In this document: positions 1 to 7,867 of the stretch, piece by piece
How the letters are laid out: every line of letters begins with the position of its first letter
Position numbering within the stretch: position 1 is the stretch's first letter
Assembly (NCBI GenBank): GCA_009925045.1
Contig: RFQK01000053.1
Span: 1 to 8,549 of the forward strand
DNA length: 8,549 nucleotides
Reading direction: 5' to 3'
Source: Methylococcaceae bacterium
Lineage (GTDB): Bacteria > Pseudomonadota > Gammaproteobacteria > Methylococcales > Methylomonadaceae
The notes under the pieces: model-generated
Databases searched by the model: none
What the model saw: the letters and a program-made list of their open reading frames with translations, nothing else
What the model was told of the DNA's origin: nothing
Made by a program: the position numbers and the translations under genes

Positions 1-1049
1 CTTCCACTTTACCCGAATCAGTTTTAAAGATTGCACAACAAGAGATGCTAGACTGGCAGGGCTCTGGTATGTCAGTGATGGAAATGAGTCATCGCGGCAA
101 ACACTTTATGTCGATTGCTGCCAAAATGAAGCAAGATCTGATCGATTTGTTAGCCATCCCTAGCCATTATCAAGTCTTGTTTCTGCAAGGCGGGGCAAGT
201 GCGCAATTTGGACTGATTCCCCAGAACATCTTAGGTGGCAAAACCCTAGCTTCTTATGTCAACACTGGCGCATGGTCCACGGCTGCCATCAAAGAAGCTG
301 CAAAATACTGCCAAGTTCATATTGCAGCGACGGATGAAGTCAATGGATTTACTTCAGTGCCAGATCCATCCACGTGGGATTTGAATCATGAAGCAGCGTA
401 TTTGCATTACACATCAAATGAAACAATCCACGGTGTTGAGTATTTTGCGGTCCCTGCTGTTGGAGAAATCCCATTAGTTTGTGATATGTCATCTGATATT
501 TTGTCGCGCCCAGAAGATATATCCAAATTTGCCTTGATTTATGCCGGCGCGCAAAAAAACATGGGGCCGTCTGGTGTCACAGTTGTGATTGTGCGCGATG
601 ATTTGTTAGACAAAGCCAGTAATTTGTTACCCGCTGTATTTAATTATCGTTTACAGGCGGATGCTGATTCAATGTTAAATACGCCCGCCACCTATAACTG
701 GTATCTACTCGGTTTGGTGTTGGAATGGATACAGCAACAAGGTGGATTGCAGGCGATTGAATCACATAATATTCGTAAATCCCAGAAGCTCTATGCCGCC
801 ATTGATGCTTCATCTTTTTACAGCAACTCAGTGGATGTTCGCTACCGTTCCCGCATGAATATTCCATTTGTGTTGGCGGATAACCGCTTAGACAAGACCT
901 TTATTGCTGAAGCAGAACAGCATGGCTTGAGCGGTCTTCAAGGTCATAGAATAGTCGGTGGTATGCGTGCCAGCATTTATAATGCTATGCCAGAGGCGGG
1001 TGTAGATGCCTTGATTGAATTTATGGCAGATTTTGAACGCAGGCATTGA
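1..1049 (+). CDS. serC: Phosphoserine aminotransferase (5'-truncated)
   Basis: SerC is the cytoplasmic PLP enzyme that converts 3-phosphohydroxypyruvate plus glutamate to O-phosphoserine (serine synthesis) and also serves in pyridoxal phosphate synthesis. The frame is open from base 3, before the first ATG at 45, and its first residues (STLPESVL) match the family just after the usual N-terminal FSAGP motif, so about 11 codons lie outside the window. Visible are 348 residues; with the missing part about 359, close to the 362 of E. coli. Family landmarks are SVMEMSHRGK (phosphate-binding arginine), the NETIHG segment, the PLP-lysine motif AGAQKNMGPSG with the lysine codon at 555-557, and the C-terminal VGGMRASIYNAMP. 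It ends with TGA six bases before pheA, so it is very likely co-transcribed with it. The promoter is not in the window. Confidence 0.96.
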   Translation, partial: STLPESVLKIAQQEMLDWQGSGMSVMEMSHRGKHFMSIAAKMKQDLIDLLAIPSHYQVLFLQGGASAQFGLIPQNILGGKTLASYVNTGAWSTAAIKEAAKYCQVHIAATDEVNGFTSVPDPSTWDLNHEAAYLHYTSNETIHGVEYFAVPAVGEIPLVCDMSSDILSRPEDISKFALIYAGAQKNMGPSGVTVVIVRDDLLDKASNLLPAVFNYRLQADADSMLNTPATYNWYLLGLVLEWIQQQGGLQAIESHNIRKSQKLYAAIDASSFYSNSVDVRYRSRMNIPFVLADNRLDKTFIAEAEQHGLSGLQGHRIVGGMRASIYNAMPEAGVDALIEFMADFERRH

Positions 1050-1055
1050 GAAGCT

Positions 1056-2141
1056 ATGACTGGCATTATTCCTTTAGCAGAACTTAGAACACAAATAGAT
1101 ACTATTGATCAGCAAATTCTGACTTTGCTCAATCAGCGCGCTGAATGCGCTATTCAAGTTGCCAAAACCAAACTCGCTGAAGGTGAAACTGGTAGCTTTT
1201 ATCGCCCTGACCGTGAGGCTCAGGTACTGCGAAAAATTCAGTTGTCTAACCCAGGTCCATTACCGAATAAAACTGCTGCGCATTTATTTCGAGAAATCAT
1301 GTCAGCGTGCTTGGCGCTGGAAAAACCATTAGAAGTTGCATATCTGGGTCCTGAAGGTACCTTTACTCAGCAAGCCATGTACAAACACTTTGGTCATGCT
1401 GTAAATGCAAATCCGGTTGCGACCATACATGAAATTTTTCAGGCGGTAGAATCGGGTCATTGTCAGTTTGGTGTAGTGCCGGTTGAAAATTCAACTGAAG
1501 GTGTTATTGCACATACTTTGGACCGCTTTATCAATTCACCTTTACAAATTTGTGGCGAAGTAGAAATACGCGTTCACCATAATTTGCTGGGGAGTATGGA
1601 TAAATTAGACTCAATCACTGAAGTATACTCACACCAGCAATCACTGGCTCAATGCCGTCAATGGCTGAGTACCCATCTGCCGGGCGTTTTGTTGACGGCA
1701 GTTAGCAGTAATGCTGAAGCGGCGCGTTTGGCGTCTTTGCATCCTGGTAAAGCGGCAATAGCTGGCAGCATGGCGGCGGAACTGTATGAGCTAAAAGTGT
1801 TGCAAAGTCACATAGAAGACGAAGCCAACAATACCACGCGCTTTATTGTGATTGGACAACAAGAACCCAGCACTACTGGCTCTGACAAAACATCGATTCT
1901 GGTTTCCACTGGTAATCAACCAGGTGCGCTGCACACCATTTTGGCACCATTCGCTGAATATGGGATCAGCATGGTTCACATAGAGTCCCGGCCTTCACGT
2001 CAGGGTTTGTGGGAATATGTTTTTTTTATTGACATTGAAGGACATCGAGAAGATGTCTCTGTTGCTAAAGCACTTGCTGTTTTACAGACCAATGTCAAAT
2101 TGCTCAAAATCTTGGGCTCATATCCAAAAGCGGTAATTTAA
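1056..2141 (+). CDS. pheA: Bifunctional chorismate mutase / prephenate dehydratase (P-protein)
   Basis: This cytoplasmic enzyme rearranges chorismate to prephenate and dehydrates it to phenylpyruvate, the committed route to phenylalanine. The 361 residues show three domains in order: an AroQ-type chorismate mutase helix bundle (about 5-92, with NQRAECAIQVAKTK and FREIMSACLALEKP), a prephenate dehydratase domain (about 93-268, with YLGPEGTFTQQA, VPVENSTEGV at 141-150 and the catalytic TRF at 261-263), and a C-terminal ACT domain (about 278-355). The ACT domain carries GALH (290-293) and ESRP (310-313), the motifs tied to phenylalanine binding, so feedback inhibition by phenylalanine is expected. 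Length is typical for proteobacterial P-proteins. The ATG lies 6 bases after the serC stop, with only a weak GAG as Shine-Dalgarno, which suggests translational coupling. An in-gene T8 run (2020-2027) encodes the conserved YVFF segment and does not break the frame. Confidence 0.97.
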   Translation: MTGIIPLAELRTQIDTIDQQILTLLNQRAECAIQVAKTKLAEGETGSFYRPDREAQVLRKIQLSNPGPLPNKTAAHLFREIMSACLALEKPLEVAYLGPEGTFTQQAMYKHFGHAVNANPVATIHEIFQAVESGHCQFGVVPVENSTEGVIAHTLDRFINSPLQICGEVEIRVHHNLLGSMDKLDSITEVYSHQQSLAQCRQWLSTHLPGVLLTAVSSNAEAARLASLHPGKAAIAGSMAAELYELKVLQSHIEDEANNTTRFIVIGQQEPSTTGSDKTSILVSTGNQPGALHTILAPFAEYGISMVHIESRPSRQGLWEYVFFIDIEGHREDVSVAKALAVLQTNVKLLKILGSYPKAVI

Positions 2142-2144
2142 TTT

Positions 2145-3248
2145 ATGAATGATTTTTTATCCTTGGCGACTGAGGGCGTGCAGCGCTTAGTTCCTTATGT
2201 GCCCGGCAAACCCGTTGATGAGTTACAACGTGAATTGGGTCTGTCTGAAGTCATTAAATTAGCTTCAAACGAAAATCCGTTGGGTACGGGTGAAAAAGTG
2301 AAGGCGGCTATCGCCAAGACAATTCCGGAACTTACACGCTATCCGGATGGTAGTGGCTTTCGACTCAAAGCTGCCTTGTCGGAGCGCTTGGGCATTACCC
2401 CGCAGCAAATCACCTTAGGCAATGGTTCCAGTGAGATTTTGGAATTAGTCATGCGGACCTTTGTACTCCCCGAGCATGAGATCATTTTTTCACAGCACGC
2501 CTTTGCGCTATATCCGATTCTGACTCAGGCCGTTGGCGCCCAAGCTGTAGAAGTGCCTGCCAAGCAGTTTGGACATGATTTATCGGCTATGCAGGCCGCC
2601 ATTACTGAGCGTACTCGGGTGGTTTTTATTGCCAATCCCAATAATCCTACCGGTACCTTATTGTCAGAAGCCGCATTACTTGAATTTATTGATGCACTTC
2701 CTGCTCACATTTTATGTGTGTTAGATGAAGCTTATTATGAGTTTGTAAATCCAGCACACCGCACTGAATCTCTACAATGGGCGCATCGTTATCCCAATGT
2801 CATTATCGCCCGAACATTTTCTAAAGCCTATGGCCTGGCTGGATTCAGAATTGGCTACGGTATTGCATCACCCGATGTGACGGATTTATTAAATCGGGTC
2901 AGACAACCTTTTAACTGCAACATGCTTGCATTAGCCGCAGCTGAAGCCGCTTTAGATGATGAAGCCTATATTCGTCGTACTATCGAGCTTAACAATGCGG
3001 GCATGCAACAATTAACCACTGCCTTTCAAGCAATGGAACTGCCCTGGATTGCTTCTTCCGGTAATTTCGTAGCGGTCGATCTCAAGCGCGATGCAACAGC
3101 TGTTTATCAGGGCTTGTTACAAGAAGGCGTCATTGTCAGACCGGTAGCTAATTATCAAATGCCTAATCATTTGCGTATCAGTATTGGTACACAATATGAA
3201 AATCAGCGATTTATAGAAGCATTCATCAAGGTTTTGGCACGTGTTTAA
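2145..3248 (+). CDS. hisC: Histidinol-phosphate aminotransferase, supraoperon type
   Basis: This is a class I/II PLP aminotransferase of 367 residues, usual for HisC. It is expected to interconvert histidinol phosphate and imidazole acetol phosphate. Landmarks are SNENPLG (41-47), GNGSSE (92-97), NPNNPTG (164-170), DEAYYEF (194-200), the PLP lysine K227 in RTFSKAYGLAGFRIGY, and the C-terminal LRISIGT (343-349). It sits between pheA and tyrA and away from any other histidine gene. In that setting the enzyme is known from Pseudomonas-type supraoperons and is thought to transaminate phenylpyruvate or 4-hydroxyphenylpyruvate as well; that substrate range is inference here. The ATG comes 3 bases after the pheA stop and no Shine-Dalgarno is visible, so translation probably depends on coupling. 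Its last 8 bases overlap the tyrA start. A second hisC within a his operon elsewhere in the genome is plausible. Confidence 0.93.
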   Translation: MNDFLSLATEGVQRLVPYVPGKPVDELQRELGLSEVIKLASNENPLGTGEKVKAAIAKTIPELTRYPDGSGFRLKAALSERLGITPQQITLGNGSSEILELVMRTFVLPEHEIIFSQHAFALYPILTQAVGAQAVEVPAKQFGHDLSAMQAAITERTRVVFIANPNNPTGTLLSEAALLEFIDALPAHILCVLDEAYYEFVNPAHRTESLQWAHRYPNVIIARTFSKAYGLAGFRIGYGIASPDVTDLLNRVRQPFNCNMLALAAAEAALDDEAYIRRTIELNNAGMQQLTTAFQAMELPWIASSGNFVAVDLKRDATAVYQGLLQEGVIVRPVANYQMPNHLRISIGTQYENQRFIEAFIKVLARV

Positions 3249-4116
3249 AAAACTTTGCCTGATTGGTGTCGGCCTGATAGGTGGTTCGATAGCAAAAGCG
3301 GCACGTAAACACGCGATCGTAGAGACTGTGGTGGCCTATGGTGAAGAAGAGCATCTTGCCAATCTTCAACTGGCCGTCGACTTGGGTGTCATCGACAACT
3401 ACACTTCGGATATTGCTCAAGCCCTCGATGGAGCGGATTTAGTGATCATTGCCACACCTGTGGGGGCTATTCATCACATTGCAGAATTATTATTGCCCCA
3501 CTGGAACCCAGAATGTATTTACTCAGATGTCGGCAGTACTAAGTCGAATGTAGTGGATGCAATCCATGCTGTTTTTGGCTATGTTCCGGTTAATTTTATT
3601 CCGGCTCATCCTATTGCAGGTGCGGAACGCAGCGGGGTAAGCGCTGCTCGGGAGGATTTATTTAGCGGTCGTCGTTTAATCATAACGCCACTGATTAATT
3701 CAGATCCGCTTGCCATCAGCCAATTAAGTCGATTTTGGCAATCTTTAGGCAGTAGTGTTTCCACGATGAGTGTTGACCATCATGACATGGTTTTGGCTGC
3801 CACTAGTCATTTGCCGCATGTATTAGCATTTGCCCTAGTCGCCATGCTAGGACGTAAAGACGAACAAAAAGAAATATTTAAATACGCCGCAGGTGGCTTT
3901 AAAGATTTTAGTCGTATTGCATCCAGCGATCCCACTATGTGGCAAGATATTTGTTTGGCTAACAAACAACATATCCTGCCTTTAATACAGCAATTAAAAT
4001 CTGAAATAACATCCATTGAAGATTTAATTACCCATAATCAAGCCACAGAGCTTTTTGAAACCTTTACGTATGCCCGAAATGCTAGGCAGCGTTATCTTGA
4101 CCAACTAGAAGACTGA
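3241..4116 (+). CDS. tyrA: Prephenate (cyclohexadienyl) dehydrogenase
   Basis: TyrA carries out NAD(P)-dependent oxidative decarboxylation of prephenate (or arogenate) on the path to tyrosine. The 291-residue protein begins with a Rossmann nucleotide-binding motif, GVGLIGG (G9, G11, G14), followed by SDVGSTK (95-101), HPIAGAE (123-129, with the family's conserved histidine), SHLPH (189-193) and GGFKDFSRIASSDPTMW (218-234). It is a stand-alone dehydrogenase: no chorismate mutase domain as in E. coli TyrA, no ACT domain, and no fusion to AroA as in some relatives. The start is a GTG overlapping the hisC stop by 8 bases, with AAGG 9 bases upstream (3228-3231); the Rossmann motif begins so close to this start that a later one is unlikely. 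Residue 34, where many family members have an NAD-selecting aspartate, is glycine, so the cofactor and the choice between prephenate and arogenate cannot be settled. Confidence 0.94.
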   Translation: MFKKLCLIGVGLIGGSIAKAARKHAIVETVVAYGEEEHLANLQLAVDLGVIDNYTSDIAQALDGADLVIIATPVGAIHHIAELLLPHWNPECIYSDVGSTKSNVVDAIHAVFGYVPVNFIPAHPIAGAERSGVSAAREDLFSGRRLIITPLINSDPLAISQLSRFWQSLGSSVSTMSVDHHDMVLAATSHLPHVLAFALVAMLGRKDEQKEIFKYAAGGFKDFSRIASSDPTMWQDICLANKQHILPLIQQLKSEITSIEDLITHNQATELFETFTYARNARQRYLDQLED

Positions 4117-4126
4117 GAACAGTACT

Positions 4127-5440
4127 ATGTCCGAATCCATTACCTTTCAAGTACAACCCGGTGGCAGTTTGCGCGGCGAAATTCGCGTACCCGGTGATAA
4201 ATCGATGTCACATCGCTCTATCATGCTGGGTTCATTAGCAAATGGGGTGACGCATGTCACCGGTTTTCTGAATGCTGAAGATGCCATGTCGACCTTGCAA
4301 GCTTTTCGCGACATGGGCGTCAAGATTGAAGGTCCCGTGAATGGTGAAGTCACTATCTATGGCGTGGGTAAACATGGTTTAAAACAACCAGCTAAGCCCC
4401 TGTATTTAGGTAATTCCGGTACTTCGATGCGCTTATTATCGGGTTTATTGGCTGGACAAGCTTTTGACACCGTGTTGACTGGCGATAAATCGCTTGAATC
4501 ACGTCCCATGCGTCGAGTGACTCAGCCATTAGCGCAAATGGGGGCTGTAATTGAGACTCAGGCTGATGGTACAGCGCCATTAACCATTCGCGGTCAGAAC
4601 GGCAAACTCAACGCCATTCATTACGATATGCCTATTGCCAGCGCACAGGTTAAATCTTGTTTACTGTTGGCCGGCATGTATGCAGAAGGCGAAACTAGCG
4701 TCACGGAACCTGCGCCCACCCGTGATCATACTGAACGGATGCTAAGCGGCTTTGGTTATCCAGTTAATCGTGAAGGCAGTACCGCCCGCATTAACAATCA
4801 AGGTGATTTGACGGCCACACAAATTGATGTCCCGAGTGACATTTCCTCAGCCGCTTTCTTTTTAGTGGGTGCGAGTATTGCTCCGGATTCAGATGTCACG
4901 CTGAAGCATGTGGGCATCAACCCAACACGTACAGGTGTCATTGACATATTAAGACTCATGGGCGCCAATATTGAAGTCCTTAATCCTCGTTCGGTCGGTG
5001 GCGAACCTGTTGCTGACCTGCGTGTCAGATCAAGTCAGTTGAAAGGTATTAATATTCCAGAAGAGTTAGTGCCGTTGGCAATTGATGAGTTTCCGGTTTT
5101 ATTCGTGGCTGCGGCCTGTGCTGAGGGCAAGACTGTTTTGACCGGTGCGAAGGAATTGCGCGTAAAAGAGTCTGATCGAATTCAAGTAATGGCTGATGGC
5201 TTGCAAGTTCTGGGTGTTGATGCACAGGCAACCGAAGATGGCATGATTATCAACGGCAGTCCAATTGGTTCAGGTCGTGTTGATTCACATGGTGATCATC
5301 GAATTGCAATGTCATTTTCAATTGCAGGATTGCGTGCATCCGGTGCAATTACCATTGATGATTGTGCCAACGTCAACACATCGTTTGCTGAGTTTAAGGA
5401 TTTAGCGACATCTTTGGGCTTAAAACTGAGTGTCATTTAG
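4127..5440 (+). CDS. aroA: 3-phosphoshikimate 1-carboxyvinyltransferase (EPSP synthase), class II-like
   Basis: AroA joins phosphoenolpyruvate and shikimate 3-phosphate to give EPSP, the sixth shikimate pathway step, in the cytoplasm. The 437 residues cover the complete enzyme. Landmarks are VPGDKSMSHR (21-30, active-site lysine K25), LGNSGTSMR (94-102), RPMRR (126-130), SAQVK (172-176), RDHTE (199-203), NPTR (265-268), the catalytic aspartate in AIDEFPV (D320), RVKESDR (345-351, E348) and HGDHRIAMS (388-396). The four short motifs GDKS, SAQxK, RxHxE and NxTR are those used to define class II (naturally glyphosate-insensitive) enzymes. The glycine of GNSGT, which is alanine in the CP4 enzyme, is retained, as in Bacillus-type members. 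The ATG is 10 bases after the tyrA stop, with weak GAGAA (4115-4119) as Shine-Dalgarno. The gene is separate from tyrA, whereas in some related operons the two are fused. Confidence 0.97.
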   Translation: MSESITFQVQPGGSLRGEIRVPGDKSMSHRSIMLGSLANGVTHVTGFLNAEDAMSTLQAFRDMGVKIEGPVNGEVTIYGVGKHGLKQPAKPLYLGNSGTSMRLLSGLLAGQAFDTVLTGDKSLESRPMRRVTQPLAQMGAVIETQADGTAPLTIRGQNGKLNAIHYDMPIASAQVKSCLLLAGMYAEGETSVTEPAPTRDHTERMLSGFGYPVNREGSTARINNQGDLTATQIDVPSDISSAAFFLVGASIAPDSDVTLKHVGINPTRTGVIDILRLMGANIEVLNPRSVGGEPVADLRVRSSQLKGINIPEELVPLAIDEFPVLFVAAACAEGKTVLTGAKELRVKESDRIQVMADGLQVLGVDAQATEDGMIINGSPIGSGRVDSHGDHRIAMSFSIAGLRASGAITIDDCANVNTSFAEFKDLATSLGLKLSVI

Positions 5441-5441
5441 C

Positions 5442-6104
5442 ATGGATGTGCCTGTATTAACCATTGACGGACCCAGTGGCGCGGGTAAGGGGACGGTGAG
5501 TCGTGCCGTTGCCCGCCACTTGAAATGGAATTATTTGGACAGCGGGTCTATCTACAGATCTCTGGCTATTGCTGCACTGAATGAGGATGTCGATTTACAG
5601 GATATTGAGCGATTAACTGCAATCGCCTCAACCATGAAGCTAGAGTTTCATTGTGAAAATGAGCTGCAAGTGTTTCTAAATGGCAAAGAAATTACGCCGT
5701 TATTAGGCACTGAAACCACTGGTCATGCGGCATCGGTAGTTGCTGCACACCCAGAAGTTCGTGCAACACTTTTGCAAAAACAAATGGATTTTCAACAGCT
5801 TCCCGGATTAGTGGCTGATGGGCGTGACATGGGAAGCGTAGTGTTTCCCGATGCGCTTTATAAGGTTTACTTAACGGCAAGTGCAGAAGAGCGAGGCTTA
5901 AGAAGGTATAAGCAGTTGATTGAAAAGGGAATTGATGCTAACCTAGATCAGATAACTCAAGAAATTGAGGCGAGAGATTGGCGCGATACTCAACGCGCAA
6001 CAGCTCCACTCACAATTCCTTCTGGCGCAATCGAGATTGACTCATCAAAAATGAGCATCGATCAGGTTATCCAGAGAGTACTAGATTTAGTCCAACAGGG
6101 CTGA
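5442..6104 (+). CDS. cmk: Cytidylate kinase (CMP/dCMP kinase)
   Basis: Cmk phosphorylates CMP and dCMP with ATP, feeding CTP/dCTP pools and recycling CMP from phospholipid synthesis and RNA turnover. From the ATG at 5442 it has 220 residues, normal for the family. Motifs are the P-loop GPSGAGKGT (10-18), LDSGSIYR (32-39), the CMP-binding GRDMGSVVFPDA segment in mid-protein, and the lid-type RDWRDTQRATAPL near the C-terminus. Two usual residues are conservatively changed (GS for GA in LDSGxxYR, GS for GT in GRDMGxVVF). The ATG was preferred because homologues begin only a few residues before the VxTIDGPSG strand and because it follows the aroA stop by one base, with GAGTG (5428-5432) at 9-base spacing. 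A GTG at 5430 would add four residues and overlap aroA. Location before rpsA is conserved in many proteobacteria. Confidence 0.95.
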   Translation: MDVPVLTIDGPSGAGKGTVSRAVARHLKWNYLDSGSIYRSLAIAALNEDVDLQDIERLTAIASTMKLEFHCENELQVFLNGKEITPLLGTETTGHAASVVAAHPEVRATLLQKQMDFQQLPGLVADGRDMGSVVFPDALYKVYLTASAEERGLRRYKQLIEKGIDANLDQITQEIEARDWRDTQRATAPLTIPSGAIEIDSSKMSIDQVIQRVLDLVQQG

Positions 6105-6112
6105 AAACGGCG

Positions 6113-6135
6113 GTCGTCCCAAGACGACTTTTTTT
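6113..6135 (+). terminator. Terminator-like hairpin between cmk and rpsA
   Basis: GTCGTC (6113-6118) and GACGAC (6123-6128) form a perfect 6-bp stem around a CCAA loop, followed at once by seven T (6129-6135). This is the form of a Rho-independent terminator, eight bases after the cmk stop, and would end or attenuate the long aromatic operon transcript. The stem is short, so read-through is likely. If rpsA is transcribed from within cmk, the same hairpin may instead be the first structural element of the rpsA leader. Confidence 0.6.
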
Positions 6136-6152
6136 AACTTTATCACGTTATG

Positions 6153-6182
6153 AGTTTGTCTGGTGTTTAGACAAACTAGGGA
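6153..6182 (+). promoter_or_regulatory. rpsA leader hairpin and ribosome binding site (candidate S1 autoregulatory operator)
   Basis: AGTTTGTCT (6153-6161) and AGACAAACT (6169-6177) make a perfect 9-bp stem with a 7-base GGTGTTT loop. The last bases abut a modest Shine-Dalgarno, AGGGA (6178-6182), then an A-rich spacer of 9 bases to the rpsA ATG at 6192. There is no T tract, so it is not a terminator. In E. coli the rpsA leader folds into hairpins separated by AU-rich single strands, is translated efficiently despite a weak Shine-Dalgarno, and is repressed by free S1. The arrangement here (hairpin, U-rich stretch, hairpin, A-rich stretch) is similar; function is inferred from that likeness. 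Confidence 0.5.
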
Positions 6183-6191
6183 AAAAGAAAA

Positions 6192-7853
6192 ATGAGCGAA
6201 AGCTTTGCACAGTTATTAGAAGAAAGTTTTGCCAAGACTGAAATGCGTCCTGGTGCAATGTTAACCGGTACCGTAATCGACATCGAAAACGAATTTGTTA
6301 TCGTCAGCACACAAGCAAAATCAGAAGGCGTCATTCCAAAATGGCAATTTTTAAATGCTGATGGTGACTTGGAAGTCAATGTCGGCGATGAAGTAGAAGT
6401 TGCTCTGGATCTGTTTGAAGATGGTCTCGGTGCCACTCTTTTATCCCGCGATAAAGCTAAGAAAAGTAAAGCTTGGACTGAACTGGAAAAAGCTTTTGAA
6501 ACCCAAGAAACCATTATTGGCCGTATTAATGGCAAAGTTCGTGGTGGTTTCACTGTTGCAGTAGGCGCTCTGCGTGCCTTCTTACCGGGTTCATTGGTTG
6601 ACGTTCGTCCTATTCGTGACACTGCGTTCTTGGAAAACCGTGACCTTGAATTCAAAGTCATTAAAATTGACCAAAAACGTAACAATGTTGTTCTTTCACG
6701 TCGTGCTGTTGTTGAAGGCGAGTACAGCGCTGAAAGAGAAGAATTGGTTAAAACTTTGCAAGATGGCGCTATTGTTACCGGTATCGTCAAAAATCTTACC
6801 GACTACGGTGCGTTCATTGATTTGGGCGGCGTTGATGGTCTTTTGCATATCACCGATATGGCATGGCGTCGTGTTCGTCACCCATCTGAGTGTGTGGAAA
6901 TCGGTCAAGAAATTAAAGTCAAAGTACTTAAATTCGACAAAGATAAAACGCGCGTTTCTCTTGGCATGAAACAAATGGATGAAGATCCATGGCAAAACAT
7001 TGCCCGTCGTTACCCAGCAGGTAGCCGTGTATTCGGTAAAGTGAATAACTTGACTGACTACGGTTGTTTCGTTGAGATTGAAGAAGGTGTTGAAGGTTTG
7101 GTTCACGTTTCCGAAATGGATTGGACCAACAAAAACGTCAATCCTTCTAAAGTCGTTCAGTTGGGCGATGAAGTTGAAGTCATGGTTCTGGAAATCGATG
7201 AAGAACGTCGTCGTATTTCACTGGGCATGAAACAATGCCGTTCGAATCCTTGGGATGAATTTGCCGCTACTCACAATAAAGGCGACAAAATCTCAGGCAA
7301 AATCAAATCAATCACTGATTTCGGTATCTTCATCGGTTTAGATGGTGGTATTGACGGTCTGGTTCACATGTCTGACATTTCTTGGAATGAGAATGACGAA
7401 GAAGCGATCCGTAATTACAAAAAAGGTGACGAAGTTGAAACCGTTATCTTGGCTGTCGATTCAGAGCGTGAGCGTATCTCTCTGGGTATCAAACAATTAG
7501 AGCAAGACCCTTTCCAAAACTATATTGCTTTGCATGAAAAAGGCAGTTTAGTCAAAGGTGTTATCAAAGAAGTTGATGCTAAAGGTGCTGTGATTACTTT
7601 GGCAGATAACGTGGAAGGTTATTTACGTGCCTCTGAAATCCAACGTGATCGCGTTGAAGATGCGCGTACCCTCCTGCAAGAGGGTGCAGAAATCGAAGCT
7701 AAATTTGTGGGTGTTGACAAGAAAACCAAATCGATTTCATTGTCTATTAAAGCTAAAGACGCTGAAGAAGAGTCAAACACCATTAAAGATTACTCGCAAC
7801 AAAACACCGCAGGTGCAACTTTGGGCGATATCTTTAAACAAATCGATAAGTAA
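6192..7853 (+). CDS. rpsA: 30S ribosomal protein S1
   Basis: S1 binds mRNA on the small ribosomal subunit and is needed to initiate on structured or weak-Shine-Dalgarno messages. The 553 residues match the 557 of E. coli. Six S1/OB-fold repeats can be followed at about 20-86, 105-171, 190-260, 277-347, 364-434 and 450-520. Domains 1 and 2 are divergent, as expected for the ribosome-binding part; domains 3-6 carry the RNA-binding signature (for example [40 protein letters not shown] and [20 protein letters not shown]) and end in ISLGMKQ-like strands. The N-terminal [12 protein letters not shown] is the conserved start that anchors S1 to protein S2. Codon choice is that of a highly expressed gene (CGT for Arg, GGT/GGC for Gly, GAA and AAA preferred), in contrast to the looser usage upstream. 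Start chosen at ATG 6192, preceded by AGGGA and an A-rich spacer. Confidence 0.98.
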   Translation: MSESFAQLLEESFAKTEMRPGAMLTGTVIDIENEFVIVSTQAKSEGVIPKWQFLNADGDLEVNVGDEVEVALDLFEDGLGATLLSRDKAKKSKAWTELEKAFETQETIIGRINGKVRGGFTVAVGALRAFLPGSLVDVRPIRDTAFLENRDLEFKVIKIDQKRNNVVLSRRAVVEGEYSAEREELVKTLQDGAIVTGIVKNLTDYGAFIDLGGVDGLLHITDMAWRRVRHPSECVEIGQEIKVKVLKFDKDKTRVSLGMKQMDEDPWQNIARRYPAGSRVFGKVNNLTDYGCFVEIEEGVEGLVHVSEMDWTNKNVNPSKVVQLGDEVEVMVLEIDEERRRISLGMKQCRSNPWDEFAATHNKGDKISGKIKSITDFGIFIGLDGGIDGLVHMSDISWNENDEEAIRNYKKGDEVETVILAVDSERERISLGIKQLEQDPFQNYIALHEKGSLVKGVIKEVDAKGAVITLADNVEGYLRASEIQRDRVEDARTLLQEGAEIEAKFVGVDKKTKSISLSIKAKDAEEESNTIKDYSQQNTAGATLGDIFKQIDK

Positions 7854-7867
7854 TAGCGTTGTAATAC

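Noticed and set aside
45..47. ATG at 45 as the start of serC
   Set aside because: The frame is open upstream to the window edge and the residues before it (LPESVLKIAQQE) match the conserved SerC N-terminus, so the gene is truncated by the window, not started here.
554..560. A AAA AAC heptamer in serC, in phase for -1 frameshifting
   Set aside because: It encodes the conserved QKN around the PLP lysine. The -1 frame ends after about 14 codons and no obvious downstream structure was seen, so it is probably imposed by the protein motif.
2020..2027. T8 run in pheA as a slippage or frameshift site
   Set aside because: The frame continues correctly through the conserved YVFFID segment to the end of the ACT domain; shifting would only truncate the protein.
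5430..5432. GTG at 5430 as the cmk start
   Set aside because: It would add four residues not expected in the family and overlap aroA by 11 bases; the ATG at 5442 has better spacing from GAGTG. It cannot be fully excluded.
6176..6790. Long minus-strand open frame (204 codons) opposite the start of rpsA
   Set aside because: Serine/threonine/arginine-rich translation with no recognisable domain; it mirrors the biased codon use of the strongly expressed rpsA gene on the other strand.
6574..7106. Other open frames inside rpsA on both strands (6574-6969 +, 6696-7106 -, also 7627-7872 +)
   Set aside because: All lie within the clear S1 coding region, lack domains, and are explained by codon bias of rpsA.
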